This document shows positions 1 through 9,544 of a stretch of 64,000 bases of DNA, piece after piece. Below the pieces are notes generated by a model. The model was not told the DNA's origin and made no database searches. It saw only the letters and a list, made by a program, of their open reading frames with translations. A program made the translations under genes and the position numbers. This DNA comes from Pseudomonas sp. dw_358 (GTDB lineage Bacteria > Pseudomonadota > Gammaproteobacteria > Pseudomonadales > Pseudomonadaceae), in NCBI RefSeq assembly GCF_018449655.1, contig NZ_JAAVUX010000002.1, forward strand, positions 186,001 through 250,000, written 5' to 3'. Numbering within the stretch: position 1 is the stretch's first letter; every line of letters begins with the position of its first letter.

Positions 1-1496
1 AGCACACCCAGGCCCTGCTTGACGATGTCCCAGAACCACGGCTCCTTGTAGAACGGCGTTTCCGGAATGACCTCGCCCTGCTGGGCGGAAAACGGTACGT
101 TGATCACCGTCACACTGTCGCCACGGCTGGCATCGAAGCCCACGGCGTCCTGCACCAGACGGGTAAAACGTTGCAGCGAATCGGCGTTCCACGGCGTATT
201 GACCGCCTTGCCGTCGGCGCCGACGCTGACCTTGTCGTCCACCACCACTGCCACCGAGAGACGCTGCAAGCGGCCCTGTTGTTGCTGGGTATGGCTGATG
301 GAACGGTCAAGCTCGTAGTTCTTGGTCGACTGCTGGCGCTTGTCCGCCGGGAACGGCGCGAGCATGGGCTGGCCGGTGGCAGGGTCCATGATCTGCTGGC
401 CGTTGGCGTCGAGCAGCGGTTGGCCGGCGGCCACGGGACCGGCCGGGCCAGGGGCGGCAGTACCGCCGGTTTTCTGTGGCGCCGAGGCCGGAGCCGGTGG
501 CTGGTTGCTCAGCGCGCCGGGCACACCGGTCGGGCCGCTGGAACCCGAGGAACGTTGTTCGGTGGTCGACTGTTCGCTGCGCAGCGCCGCCTGGTCCGGG
601 TTGAACTGCTCGGAGGTGGACTCCACCGCGCTGAAGTCAACCACCGCCGACACTTCGGCCTTGTAGCGATCAGTGCCCAGTACCGGCTGCAGGATGTTCT
701 GCACGCGCTGGGTCAGCATGCCTTCCAGACGACGACTGTAGTCGAACTGTTTGCCGGCCATGCTCAGCTCTGAGTTCTCGCCGGTATCGGAAAGCAGATT
801 GCCTTTCTGGTCGACCACGGTCACGCCGGACTTTTCCATCTCGGGTACGGCGGTTGCCACCAGATTGACGATGGCCAGCGTCTGACCCGGGTCCAGGGTG
901 CGGCCCGGGTACAGCTCCACCAGCACCGAGGCCGTGGGCTTGCGCTCGTCACGGACGAACACCGAGCTCTTCGGAATGGCCAGGTGCACGCGGGCGGCCT
1001 TGATGTTGTTGAGGCTGGAGATGGTCCGGGCCAGTTCGCCTTCCAGGCTGCGGCGGTAACGCGCCGCTTCCATGAACTGGCTGGTGCCCAGGCCCTGGTC
1101 CTTGTCCAGCGACTCATAACCTACATTGCCATCACTGGGCGCCACGCCGGCGGCGGCCAACTGCATGCGCGCCCGGGACATGTCGTCGGCCTTGACCAGC
1201 AGCACGCCGGAATTGGGCTCGACCGTATAGGGAATGTTCGACTGGGTCAGGGTGTCCATGACCTGCTTGGTGTCCATGCCCGCCAGGCTGCCATAGAGCG
1301 GGCGATAGTCAGGCTGCTGCGACCAGAGCACCACGGCAAAGCCGATGGCGACGCTGGCAGCCAGGCCGACCAACAGGCCGACCTGACGCAGCATCGTCAT
1401 CTGGGAGATTTTCTCCAGCATCGACATGCTCAGCAGGGAGGATTTACCGCCCGCTGGCTTCTTCGCTGCAACTGTATCCGGGACTGCATCAGCCAT
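1..1496 (-). CDS. fliF: Flagellar MS-ring protein FliF (3' end cut by window)
   Basis: FliF forms the MS ring in the inner membrane on which the flagellar basal body and export gate are built. The reading frame opens at the ATG ending at 1496 and stays open to position 1, giving about 498 residues; the family is usually near 560-600, so the second membrane segment and the FliG-binding tail lie outside the window. Seen: a basic N-terminus, a hydrophobic segment at about residues 40-58, the ring-building domains (the GSLAGMD and YRRSLEGEL stretches are typical), and a Pro/Gly/Gln-rich linker around residues 330-400. It follows fliE by 14 bases and is presumably in the same operon, transcribed from the sigma-54 promoter near 1910. 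Confidence 0.97.
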   Translation of the reverse strand, partial: MADAVPDTVAAKKPAGGKSSLLSMSMLEKISQMTMLRQVGLLVGLAASVAIGFAVVLWSQQPDYRPLYGSLAGMDTKQVMDTLTQSNIPYTVEPNSGVLLVKADDMSRARMQLAAAGVAPSDGNVGYESLDKDQGLGTSQFMEAARYRRSLEGELARTISSLNNIKAARVHLAIPKSSVFVRDERKPTASVLVELYPGRTLDPGQTLAIVNLVATAVPEMEKSGVTVVDQKGNLLSDTGENSELSMAGKQFDYSRRLEGMLTQRVQNILQPVLGTDRYKAEVSAVVDFSAVESTSEQFNPDQAALRSEQSTTEQRSSGSSGPTGVPGALSNQPPAPASAPQKTGGTAAPGPAGPVAAGQPLLDANGQQIMDPATGQPMLAPFPADKRQQSTKNYELDRSISHTQQQQGRLQRLSVAVVVDDKVSVGADGKAVNTPWNADSLQRFTRLVQDAVGFDASRGDSVTVINVPFSAQQGEVIPETPFYKEPWFWDIVKQGLGV

Positions 1497-1510
1497 GACT
1501 CAATTTATCC

Positions 1511-1840
1511 TCAAACCGGCATCTGCATGATGTCTTGGTAAGCCTGGACCAACTTGTTGCGCACCTGGGTCAGCGCAGTGAACGAGACGCTGGCTTTCTG
1601 CGACGCGATCATCACATCCGTCAGGTCGACGCCGCTCTTGCCGATCTCGAAGGCGTTGGACAGCTGGTTGGACGCCGTCTGCGTATCGTTGACCTTGTTG
1701 ACCGCATTGCCCAGAAGATCGGCAAAGCTGCTCTGGCCCACGGCCGGCACGGTGCTGGCAACCTTGGGCGTGGCCATGGCGTCAGCCTGCATGCTGCGCA
1801 TGTCCAACATCAAACGATTGAATTCAATACCCTGGCTCAT
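1511..1840 (-). CDS. fliE: Flagellar hook-basal body protein FliE
   Basis: FliE links the MS ring to the rod. The 109-residue protein starts [10 protein letters not shown] and ends with the conserved [20 protein letters not shown] tail of the family. The start at 1840 is preferred over an upstream in-frame codon because an AGAGAGA purine run sits just before it and the homologous part begins there. It is the first gene of the fliE-fliF operon, with a sigma-54 promoter match about 63 bases upstream. Length is normal for Pseudomonas FliE. Confidence 0.95.
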   Translation of the reverse strand: MSQGIEFNRLMLDMRSMQADAMATPKVASTVPAVGQSSFADLLGNAVNKVNDTQTASNQLSNAFEIGKSGVDLTDVMIASQKASVSFTALTQVRNKLVQAYQDIMQMPV

Positions 1841-1902
1841 GAAATCTCTCTCTGTGGCGGCGCGCAATTTTTTGACACTGAATCGGTGTCTACAGGGGTA
1901 GT

Positions 1903-1918
1903 AGCAAGGACGGTGCCA
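1903..1918 (-). promoter_or_regulatory. Sigma-54 promoter for fliE-fliF
   Basis: Read on the minus strand the bases are TGGCACC-N4-TTGCT, one mismatch from the TGGCACG-N4-TTGCW consensus, with GG and GC at the required 10-base spacing. It lies about 63 bases upstream of the fliE start. In P. aeruginosa the fliE operon is RpoN/FleQ dependent, which agrees. Confidence 0.8.
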
Positions 1919-1966
1919 GTTGTGTGAGGTGGTTCACTAAACCGATACATTGCGAGGACCGCCTCA

Positions 1967-2031
1967 CTGCAGGACCCAGCTTGCTCGGGAACCGTCGAGT
2001 ACGTTGTTCCCGAGCAAGCTCGGCCCTGCAG
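1967..2031. repeat. Paired palindromic repeat, family A copy 1
   Basis: Two inverted copies of a roughly 26-bp unit (1967-1992 and 2006-2031, two mismatches) with a 13-bp loop. The unit contains the core GAGCTTGCTCGGG and is shared with four other intergenic sites in this window (near 11284, 21307, 33509 and 36920). This copy follows the 3' end of fleR and could also act as a transcription stop. The form, an inverted pair of REP-like units, is that of the REPIN-type elements known from P. fluorescens. Confidence 0.85.
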
Positions 2032-2061
2032 GGAATTGCCCGTAACTGCCGGTGTGCTGTT

Positions 2062-3471
2062 TCAGGACGCGTACAGACTCGCTTCCACATCCATCCCCGC
2101 ATCGCGCATCTGTGCCAGCTTGTAGCGCAATGTACGCGGGCTGATACCCAGCTTTTCCGCCGCTTCCTTACGCCGCCCACGCTCGCTGCGCAGGGTTTCG
2201 ATGATCATTTCGAACTCGCGCCGGCGCAGGTCGTCTTCCAGCGCCCCGCCGCCCTCACCCACCTGCGGATGATGACTGTCCACCAGTGGCGGATGAATAT
2301 TGTCGACCACCACCTTGAGGGCCGGGGTCAAGGTGCCACTGATGGGGCCGGCCAGGCAGAAGTCTTCCGCCTGAATCATCCCGCCCTGTTGCAGGATCAA
2401 CGCACGCTGAATGGCGTTGTCGAGTTCGCGTACATTCCCTGGCCAGTTATAGCTGGTGAGGCAACCCCGTGCCTGGGACGACAGACGTACGGCACCGTGC
2501 TTCATTTTTTTGACATGCTTGTCCAGCAGGCGCTCGGCCAGCGGCAGAATGTCGGCGCGGCGTTCGCGCAGGGCTTTCCACGCCAGCGGGAACACCGACA
2601 GGCGGTAGAACAGGTCCTCGCGAAAACGCCCCGCTGCCACCTCGCCGGCCAGCTCGCGGTTGGTGGTAGCCACCACGCGAATGTCCAGGCTGATGGGTTT
2701 GCGTCCCCCCACCCGTTCCACTTCCCGTTCTTGCAGGACGCGCAGCAGTTTGGCCTGCAAACCCAAGGGCATTTCGGAAATCTCGTCCAGCAGAATCGTG
2801 CCGCCGTCGGCCTGTTCGAACTTGCCGGCCTGAGCGGCAATGGCGCCGGTAAAGGAGCCTTTCTCGTGGCCGAACAGCGTGGCTTCCAGCATGTTGTCCG
2901 GAATGGCCGCACAGTTGATGGCGACGAAGGGCTTGTCGGCGCGGCTTGACTGGGTATGGATATAGCGAGCCAACACTTCCTTGCCCGTGCCGGACTCGCC
3001 GGAAATCAGCACATTGGAATCGCTGCGGGCGACCCGCGCGGCCAGGTGCAGCAACTGCACACTGGCGGGGTCCAGGGCCACCGGCCCCTCGGTGTCGCTG
3101 GCGCGCACGCTGCCTTGACCGTGACGTGCCACCAGCTCCAGCAGCGCCCGCGGCTCGAAGGGCTTGACCAGATAATCGGCGGCGCCCTGGCGCATGGCGT
3201 CGACGGCACGCTCGACTGCGCCGTGGGCGGTCATCAGCAGCACCGGCAGTTGCGGTTGGCTTTTGCGCAACGCCGCGAGCAATTGGTGGCCGTCCATGCC
3301 CGGCATGTTGACGTCGGTGATGACCATGCCGAAGGCTTCCGCGTTGGCGGCAGCCAGGGCCTCCTCGGCCGAGCCCACCGCCTCGTACTCGTAGCCGCCG
3401 ATCTCGAGGGTGTCGCCAAGCGCTTCGCGCAGGGCACGATCATCTTCAACCAGCAACACTTTGACGTTCAT
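2062..3471 (-). CDS. fleR: Flagellar response regulator FleR (sigma-54 activator)
   Basis: FleR is the response regulator of the FleSR two-component pair that turns on the mid-to-late (class III) flagellar genes with RpoN. 469 residues: receiver domain 1-120 with the phospho-acceptor Asp53 (ITDVNMPG) and Lys103; AAA+ domain about 130-370 with Walker A GESGTGKE at 158-165; C-terminal Fis-type HTH around 440-465. The sigma-54 contact loop reads GSFTGA (205-210) instead of the usual GAFTGA. Its start overlaps the fleS stop by four bases (ATGA), so the pair is translationally coupled. It is followed by a palindromic repeat. Confidence 0.97.
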   Translation of the reverse strand: MNVKVLLVEDDRALREALGDTLEIGGYEYEAVGSAEEALAAANAEAFGMVITDVNMPGMDGHQLLAALRKSQPQLPVLLMTAHGAVERAVDAMRQGAADYLVKPFEPRALLELVARHGQGSVRASDTEGPVALDPASVQLLHLAARVARSDSNVLISGESGTGKEVLARYIHTQSSRADKPFVAINCAAIPDNMLEATLFGHEKGSFTGAIAAQAGKFEQADGGTILLDEISEMPLGLQAKLLRVLQEREVERVGGRKPISLDIRVVATTNRELAGEVAAGRFREDLFYRLSVFPLAWKALRERRADILPLAERLLDKHVKKMKHGAVRLSSQARGCLTSYNWPGNVRELDNAIQRALILQQGGMIQAEDFCLAGPISGTLTPALKVVVDNIHPPLVDSHHPQVGEGGGALEDDLRRREFEMIIETLRSERGRRKEAAEKLGISPRTLRYKLAQMRDAGMDVEASLYAS

Positions 3472-4703
3472 AGCATGCGTCCTTCCGAATTCATGTCGGC
3501 GATCAACGGCAAACGTACGATGGCGCAGGTGCCACGGCCCACGCGGGACTGCAACACCAGCTCGCCCTGATGAGCACGCGCCACCGCCTGGACCACGGTC
3601 AGGCCCAGCCCGGTGCCCGTGGTCTTGGTGGTGAAAAACGGCTCGCCCAGGCGGGCAAGGATCTCGGGGGCAATCCCGTCGCCACTGTCACTGACGCACA
3701 GGCGCAGTTCATGGCCGCGGTTATACAAGTGCACCTTGAGTCGCGCCTTGCCGGCACTGGCTTGAATGGCGTTCTCGATCAGGTTGAGCAAGGCCCCGAC
3801 CAAGGTGTCGCGGTTGCACAGCAACTCGCCGTGGCGGGCATCGCACTGCCAGCGGAGGGCCAAGTCCTGGGTCTTGGTTTCGCTGGCGTTTTGCAAGGCC
3901 TTGAACAGGGCTTGCGGGGTCAGGCGGTCAGTCAACGGCAATTCGCCGCGGGCAAATACCAGCATGTCGCGGACCTGGTGCTCCAGCTCGTGCAGGCGCT
4001 CCTTGAGGCGCCCGGCAAATCGTTGCTGAGTCTCCACCGGCAGCGGTTGCTCCACCAGATGGCTGGCATAGAGCAAGGCGGCCGAGAGCGGCGTCCGGAT
4101 CTGGTGAGCCAGGGAGGCAACCATGCGCCCCAGAGAGGACAGACGCTCATGGCGCGCCAGTTGCTCTTGCAGGTCGCGGGTACCGGTGAGGTCGGTGAGC
4201 AGCACCAGCTGGCCAGGCTCCACGTCCAGCGAGCGGGTGGCAATGGACAGTCGGCGGCCGTCACGCAGGGAAATTTCATGACCATCATCCTCACGCGGGG
4301 CAAAGCAGCGAGCGATCACTTCGCGCCACAACTCGCCTTCCAGCGGAGCGCCCAGCAGGTCACAGGCGGTGGGGTTGGCTTCGCAGACCCGGCCACTGCC
4401 ATCAATGACGATGACGCCACCGGGCAGCAGGTCCACCAGGTGTTGCAGGCGGTTGGCCAACCGCTCCTTCTCCGCCAGCTCGGCCATGCGCTGCGCGCTG
4501 ACCACCGCCAATTCGCCCTTGAGCTCGGCAACGCGCGCTTCAAGCATGCTGTAGGAGTCGGTCAACTGCGTGGACATCTGGTTGAACAGCGAAAACGCCT
4601 GTTCGAGACCCATGCGGCTGGCTTCCTCCACGGAAGCGGGCGAGTTGCCGGAGTCTGCCCGGGAGGGGGCGGCGGCGGATACTAACGGGGCGGCCTGCGA
4701 CAT
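3468..4703 (-). CDS. fleS: Flagellar sensor histidine kinase FleS
   Basis: Cognate kinase of FleR. 411 residues with no membrane segment, so a cytoplasmic sensor. Order of domains: coiled N-terminal helix about 50-90, PAS domain about 90-135, HisKA with the phospho-acceptor His200 (SLAHQIRTPL), HATPase with the N box around Asn311, G1 DSGDG near 339 and GTGLGL at 363-368. The gene overlaps fleR by four bases and has its own sigma-54 promoter 53-68 bases upstream, as expected for a FleQ/RpoN class II operon. Confidence 0.96.
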   Translation of the reverse strand: MSQAAPLVSAAAPSRADSGNSPASVEEASRMGLEQAFSLFNQMSTQLTDSYSMLEARVAELKGELAVVSAQRMAELAEKERLANRLQHLVDLLPGGVIVIDGSGRVCEANPTACDLLGAPLEGELWREVIARCFAPREDDGHEISLRDGRRLSIATRSLDVEPGQLVLLTDLTGTRDLQEQLARHERLSSLGRMVASLAHQIRTPLSAALLYASHLVEQPLPVETQQRFAGRLKERLHELEHQVRDMLVFARGELPLTDRLTPQALFKALQNASETKTQDLALRWQCDARHGELLCNRDTLVGALLNLIENAIQASAGKARLKVHLYNRGHELRLCVSDSGDGIAPEILARLGEPFFTTKTTGTGLGLTVVQAVARAHQGELVLQSRVGRGTCAIVRLPLIADMNSEGRML

Positions 4704-4755
4704 GATGCTCTCTCGTATGGCTCACCGTCATAAAACGGTGTCGTAGTCGAGACAT

Positions 4756-4771
4756 AGCAATAGGCGTGCCG
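4756..4771 (-). promoter_or_regulatory. Sigma-54 promoter for fleSR
   Basis: On the minus strand CGGCACG-N4-TTGCT, matching the -24/-12 consensus except for the first base. The predicted start of transcription is near 4745, about 40 bases before the fleS ATG. FleQ-RpoN control of fleSR is established in P. aeruginosa. Confidence 0.85.
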
Positions 4772-4871
4772 GAAGATTTTGTCAGCTTTGTGACGAGACT
4801 CTCGCACCGACGCAAAGCGCAGGCGGGTCAAGGGTTTGAAGGGGGCAATGCAGGTGAGGTGCAAGCAAGGA

Positions 4872-4893
4872 CTCGGCGCCGGACAGCGCCGAG
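4872..4893 (-). terminator. Probable terminator after fleQ
   Basis: Perfect 8-bp stem CTCGGCGC with a 6-base loop, 14 bases beyond the fleQ stop codon. The following U-tract is poor (TCCTTGCTTG), so termination may be weak. Confidence 0.5.
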
Positions 4894-4906
4894 CAGAAGT
4901 CAGGCG

Positions 4907-6388
<1,482 letters not shown>

Positions 6389-6492
6389 GCAATAGCAACT
6401 TCCCTAGTCCACTCGGTACCCGAATTCGGGCAAGCTCGACACATTTTTGCCACATCTGGAATGAAGACGCCAGAACGCGGTAAACAGACACT

Positions 6493-6521
6493 AGTAAAGT
6501 CAAAAAAGCAGCGGCAGTCAA
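6493..6521 (-). promoter_or_regulatory. Candidate sigma-70 promoter for fleQ
   Basis: Minus strand TTGACT, 17 bases, TTTACT. This sits about 105 bases upstream of the fleQ ATG. fleQ is a class I gene read by sigma-70 in P. aeruginosa, so a housekeeping promoter is expected here. A second TTGACT overlaps the -10 region, so the exact start is uncertain. Confidence 0.5.
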
Positions 6522-6549
6522 ATTTATGGCGTTGGTATTTGCTAAAAAA

Positions 6550-6846
6550 CTAGCGGAAAAGCTGGTAGACCTTCGCCGCATTGTGTGCGTGTGAAACTTG
6601 CTTCATTTCTTCGACAATGGCCTGACGCGCGCCGGTGGTGACTTCCAGCAGTTTGCGATACACACCCAGCAGGTCTTCGAGGTTGGCGCGCAGCTGCGCT
6701 TCGTCCACAGCCGCCCCGCTTTCCAGCACACTTTCGACACAGGCCCGGCACTCGATGTCCAGGGTGCCGATGGCTTGCCAGTCCTCGGCAGCCATGGCGT
6801 CGACCAGCGCGTCGCGGGTCTGCTCGATTCGTTGTAATGCGCTCAT
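6550..6846 (-). CDS. fliT: FliT-like flagellar chaperone
   Basis: 98-residue, mostly helical protein rich in Ala, Glu and Arg, placed directly after fliS in the fliD-fliS operon, where Pseudomonas carries a small FliT/FleP-type protein. FliT in enteric bacteria is the export chaperone of the cap protein FliD. The start at 6846 is chosen because AGGAG lies 8 bases before it; an upstream extension would run into fliS and has no ribosome site. Sequence similarity to FliT is weak by eye, so the name leans on gene order. Confidence 0.75.
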   Translation of the reverse strand: MSALQRIEQTRDALVDAMAAEDWQAIGTLDIECRACVESVLESGAAVDEAQLRANLEDLLGVYRKLLEVTTGARQAIVEEMKQVSHAHNAAKVYQLFR

Positions 6847-6886
6847 GGATGAGCTCCTGATGCTGGATAGGCTGGCCGGAGCCGGG

Positions 6887-7276
6887 CTATTCGACATGGG
6901 CAATGGCATCCCAGCCGGATTTGACGGTGATCAGCAGACGCGCCACTTCATCAATGGCCGCCGGGTCGTTGTTACGGTTGGCTTCGGTCAGGCGCTCGAT
7001 CATGTAGCCGTAAAGGGCTTCCAGATCGTCCAGGTAGCCTGGCTCGGCTTTCTCCGGGTCCAGGCCCAGACGCAGGCCGTGGATGATATCGATGGCCTTG
7101 CAGAGCATTTCGCCTTTGCGGCCGATCTCGCCACGGGCCATGAAACCCTTGGCCTGGGCCATACGATCGAGGCCGCCTTCCATGAGCATTTGCACCAGGC
7201 GATGAGGGCTGGCTTCCGAGGTCTGGGCGTGGGCGTTGACCTTCTGATATTGGCGCATGGCTTTCATGGAGTGCAT
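6887..7276 (-). CDS. fliS: Flagellin export chaperone FliS
   Basis: FliS binds the C-terminus of flagellin in the cytoplasm, prevents early polymerisation and delivers it to FlhA. The 129-residue protein has the family N-terminus AMRQYQKVNAHAQTSEASP and the PHRLVQMLMEGGLDRMAQA helix that is diagnostic. A GAGG site lies 9 bases before the chosen ATG; a second in-frame ATG three codons later is possible. It lies between fliT (40 bases) and fliD (220 bases, holding a long hairpin). Confidence 0.95.
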   Translation of the reverse strand: MHSMKAMRQYQKVNAHAQTSEASPHRLVQMLMEGGLDRMAQAKGFMARGEIGRKGEMLCKAIDIIHGLRLGLDPEKAEPGYLDDLEALYGYMIERLTEANRNNDPAAIDEVARLLITVKSGWDAIAHVE

Positions 7277-7391
7277 GTGGAGAGACCTCGTCGCACGAAA
7301 ATTGGAAAGTGTTCATTGTGTTGCTTGTTTACTGTTTCGGCTTGGCGGGGGGAAACTTTAGGGGTGGGTTGGGCTTGGGAGCTTGCCTTTG

Positions 7392-7466
7392 GATCTCGTC
7401 AAGGGCCAGCACCGACCGCGCGCCGGAGCGCCGGCCAGACTTGCCGCGGTGCGGCTTGACGAGATC
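7392..7466. repeat. Long inverted repeat between fliD and fliS
   Basis: Perfect 12-bp arms GATCTCGTCAAG (7392-7403) and CTTGACGAGATC (7455-7466) enclose 51 bases that hold a second nested pair (GCACCG at 7409-7414 and CGGTGC at 7447-7452) and a GC-rich centre. The element could fold into one long stem. It has no U-tract, does not match the two repeat families elsewhere in the window, and may attenuate or process the fliD-fliS transcript. Confidence 0.7.
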
Positions 7467-7496
7467 GCGAGGCCTCCCCCCAAGCCCCATCCACAC

Positions 7497-8993
7497 TTAC
7501 GTCGAAGACGCCTTGTTCAGCGCATTCAACGTCGTCATCACGCTGGTGCTGGTCGCCGTCAACTGCGCCACCAGTGTGTCCATCGCCGTATATTTAGCGG
7601 TGAGCGTGGTCTGCAACAGCGCAATCCGCGTATTCAAAGCGGTCTGCTGGGTCGTCAGGTCACTGATCGTGGTGTTGAGGTTGGTCGTGCGCTGAGCCAG
7701 GATGCCCGAGGAGCCGGCATAAACGTCGGTGGCGCTGGTCATCGTGGTCAGAAGACCGGTCTTGCCGGTGAACAGACTCTGGATAGCCGACACCGTACTG
7801 CTTGATGACGTCGCGCTGGCCCAAGTGGTGTCACTCATGGTCAGCAGGCCGGTGTTGCCGTCGGTGGTCACGCCCAGCTGCGCCAAGGTGATACCGCTGG
7901 TGTTGGACTGCGAGACCAACTGGTTGCGAATGGCCGTCATCATGTTGCGCACGGTCGAGTCGCCGGTCAGACCGCCACCGCTGGTGGTGCCATCGTCCCC
8001 AATGGTGACCTTTGTCAGGGTATTCATGGTTGTCATCAACGCGTTGTAGGCGTCCATGAAGGTGGTGACGTTGGTCTTCAGTGAGCTGGTGTCGGTGCCC
8101 ACCGTGATGGTGGTACCACTGGTACTGGTGGTGGGCGCGAGCAACTTGAGGCTGACACCACTGATGGCTGCCGCCACCGTGTTGGTCGAGGAACTCAAGG
8201 CAATGCCGTCGATGCTGTAATTGGCGTTGACCGCCGAAACCTGAGAGGTGAAACCGGTGAGACCGGAATCGAGGGTCGAACCGCTGGGCGCCGAGACCGT
8301 GATGTCCGTACCGGCACCGGTAGTGGTCGAACTCAAGACCAGGCGCGAACCGCTGGCATCGGTCAGGATGTTGGCGGAGATACCATTGCTCGACTCGGCC
8401 GAGTTGATGGCATCGCGGGCCTGGGACAACGTGGCACCGGCAGCAATCGAGACGTTGATGCTTTTACCCGATTGGGTAATGACCAGGTCTTGAGCACTGG
8501 TACCGCTGTTGACCACCGCCGTGCTCTTGCCGGCAAACTCGCCGGAAGTGACTTTCGACGACGTGGCAATGTTGGTGATCTTGAGGGTGTACGTACCGGT
8601 GGAGGCCGTGGAATCCACCGTGGCCGTCGCGGCCGCAGTCTCACCCACAGTCCCGGTCAGACCGTTGAAATCCGCTGTGTTGTTGATGGCGGCAATGGCC
8701 GTGCGGTAAGTAGACAGCGCACTGCTCAATTGCCCGATGGCGCTGAGCGAGGTGTTGGCAATGGTCGTCTGGGTATCGATCTGCGACTGCTTGGGCGCTT
8801 TTTCGGCGTTGACCAAGGCGGTCACGATCGAAGCGGTGTCGATACCCGAACCAATACCGCTAGTGGTGATCGCGCCGCTGCTGCTGGTCGACGTGGTCCC
8901 CGACGTCGAGCTGCTCGAAGTGGTCGAGGCTGTCGAGGCCGTGGAAGCCGTCGTACCGGTCGACGTCGTGCCGGTTGAAATCGTACTAGTCAT
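7497..8993 (-). CDS. fliD: Flagellar filament cap protein FliD
   Basis: FliD caps the filament tip and inserts flagellin subunits. 498 residues. The conserved start of FliD (GIGSGIDTASIV) begins only at residue 46; before it lies a 40-residue low-complexity stretch of Ser, Thr, Gly and Ala that the usual family members lack. The C-terminus has the heptad-rich segment expected for the coiled leg domain. AGGAG lies 8 bases before the ATG, so the long start is well supported. Located between flaG and fliS, the normal Pseudomonas order. Confidence 0.96.
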   Translation of the reverse strand: MTSTISTGTTSTGTTASTASTASTTSSSSTSGTTSTSSSGAITTSGIGSGIDTASIVTALVNAEKAPKQSQIDTQTTIANTSLSAIGQLSSALSTYRTAIAAINNTADFNGLTGTVGETAAATATVDSTASTGTYTLKITNIATSSKVTSGEFAGKSTAVVNSGTSAQDLVITQSGKSINVSIAAGATLSQARDAINSAESSNGISANILTDASGSRLVLSSTTTGAGTDITVSAPSGSTLDSGLTGFTSQVSAVNANYSIDGIALSSSTNTVAAAISGVSLKLLAPTTSTSGTTITVGTDTSSLKTNVTTFMDAYNALMTTMNTLTKVTIGDDGTTSGGGLTGDSTVRNMMTAIRNQLVSQSNTSGITLAQLGVTTDGNTGLLTMSDTTWASATSSSSTVSAIQSLFTGKTGLLTTMTSATDVYAGSSGILAQRTTNLNTTISDLTTQQTALNTRIALLQTTLTAKYTAMDTLVAQLTATSTSVMTTLNALNKASST

Positions 8994-9075
8994 GAATACG
9001 CTCCTGATTCGATGGCCGATGGTTTTTTGACCTTATCGGCTTTGATACCTTCGACCATCACATTGCGTGCCAACC

Positions 9076-9438
9076 TCATGCCTTCTCGTCGAAGATCATG
9101 CTGCCGGTTTCGCTCAAGCTCTGCGCCAACTTCACCGCGGCCTCGTCAGGGATCTGGCGAACGACCAGCCCCGTCGAGGTCGCGATGACCTTGACCACCA
9201 CCTGGTGGGTCTTGTCGTCGATGGAAAACTTGAGGTTGCGCTGAGTGGAGTCGGCAAAATCCTGAATGGACTTGACGGCCTGTTCCAGTTCGGCGCGGGC
9301 CGGCTTGGCTTTGGCGGTCGTGACATCGCTGCTCGACGTGACGGGTGCAACGGCCGCCGTGGTGCTTGCACCCGCGGCGATGTTGGAAGAGGTGGCGGCC
9401 ACGGGTTGCGTGGCGGCTGCACTGACGCTCATGTCCAT
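9076..9438 (-). CDS. flaG: FlaG family protein
   Basis: FlaG affects filament length in Pseudomonas and relatives and always sits between fliC and fliD. About 120 residues: a variable Ala/Thr-rich first half and the conserved second half (KFSIDDKTHQVVVKVI, LVVRQIPDEAAVKL) that defines the family. Three in-frame ATGs lie close together; the middle one (9438) is chosen because AGAGG is 8 bases before it. The first (9444) would be too close to that site. Confidence 0.92.
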   Translation of the reverse strand: MDMSVSAAATQPVAATSSNIAAGASTTAAVAPVTSSSDVTTAKAKPARAELEQAVKSIQDFADSTQRNLKFSIDDKTHQVVVKVIATSTGLVVRQIPDEAAVKLAQSLSETGSMIFDEKA

Positions 9439-9489
9439 TTCCATTACCTCTGGAGATGAAAAAGCACAAAATAAAAGCCGTGAGGAACG

Positions 9490-9522
9490 AAAAAACGGAA
9501 GAGCACGTGAGCGCCCCTCCGT
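9490..9522 (-). terminator. Rho-independent terminator of fliC
   Basis: A 12-bp stem (9495-9506 with 9511-9522, including G-U pairs) and a 4-base loop, followed by a run of Ts on the minus strand, 22 bases past the fliC stop. It separates the very highly expressed flagellin transcript from flaG-fliD. Confidence 0.9.
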
Positions 9523-9544
9523 TGTTCAGTCACCCGGCGCCGGA

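Noticed and set aside
8990..9058. A 22-codon frame ending in TGA that overlaps the fliD ATG, containing GCCGATAA like a FliA -10 box.
   Set aside because: No ribosome site and no FliA -35 element at the right distance, so both the mini-gene and a FliA promoter for fliD are unsupported.
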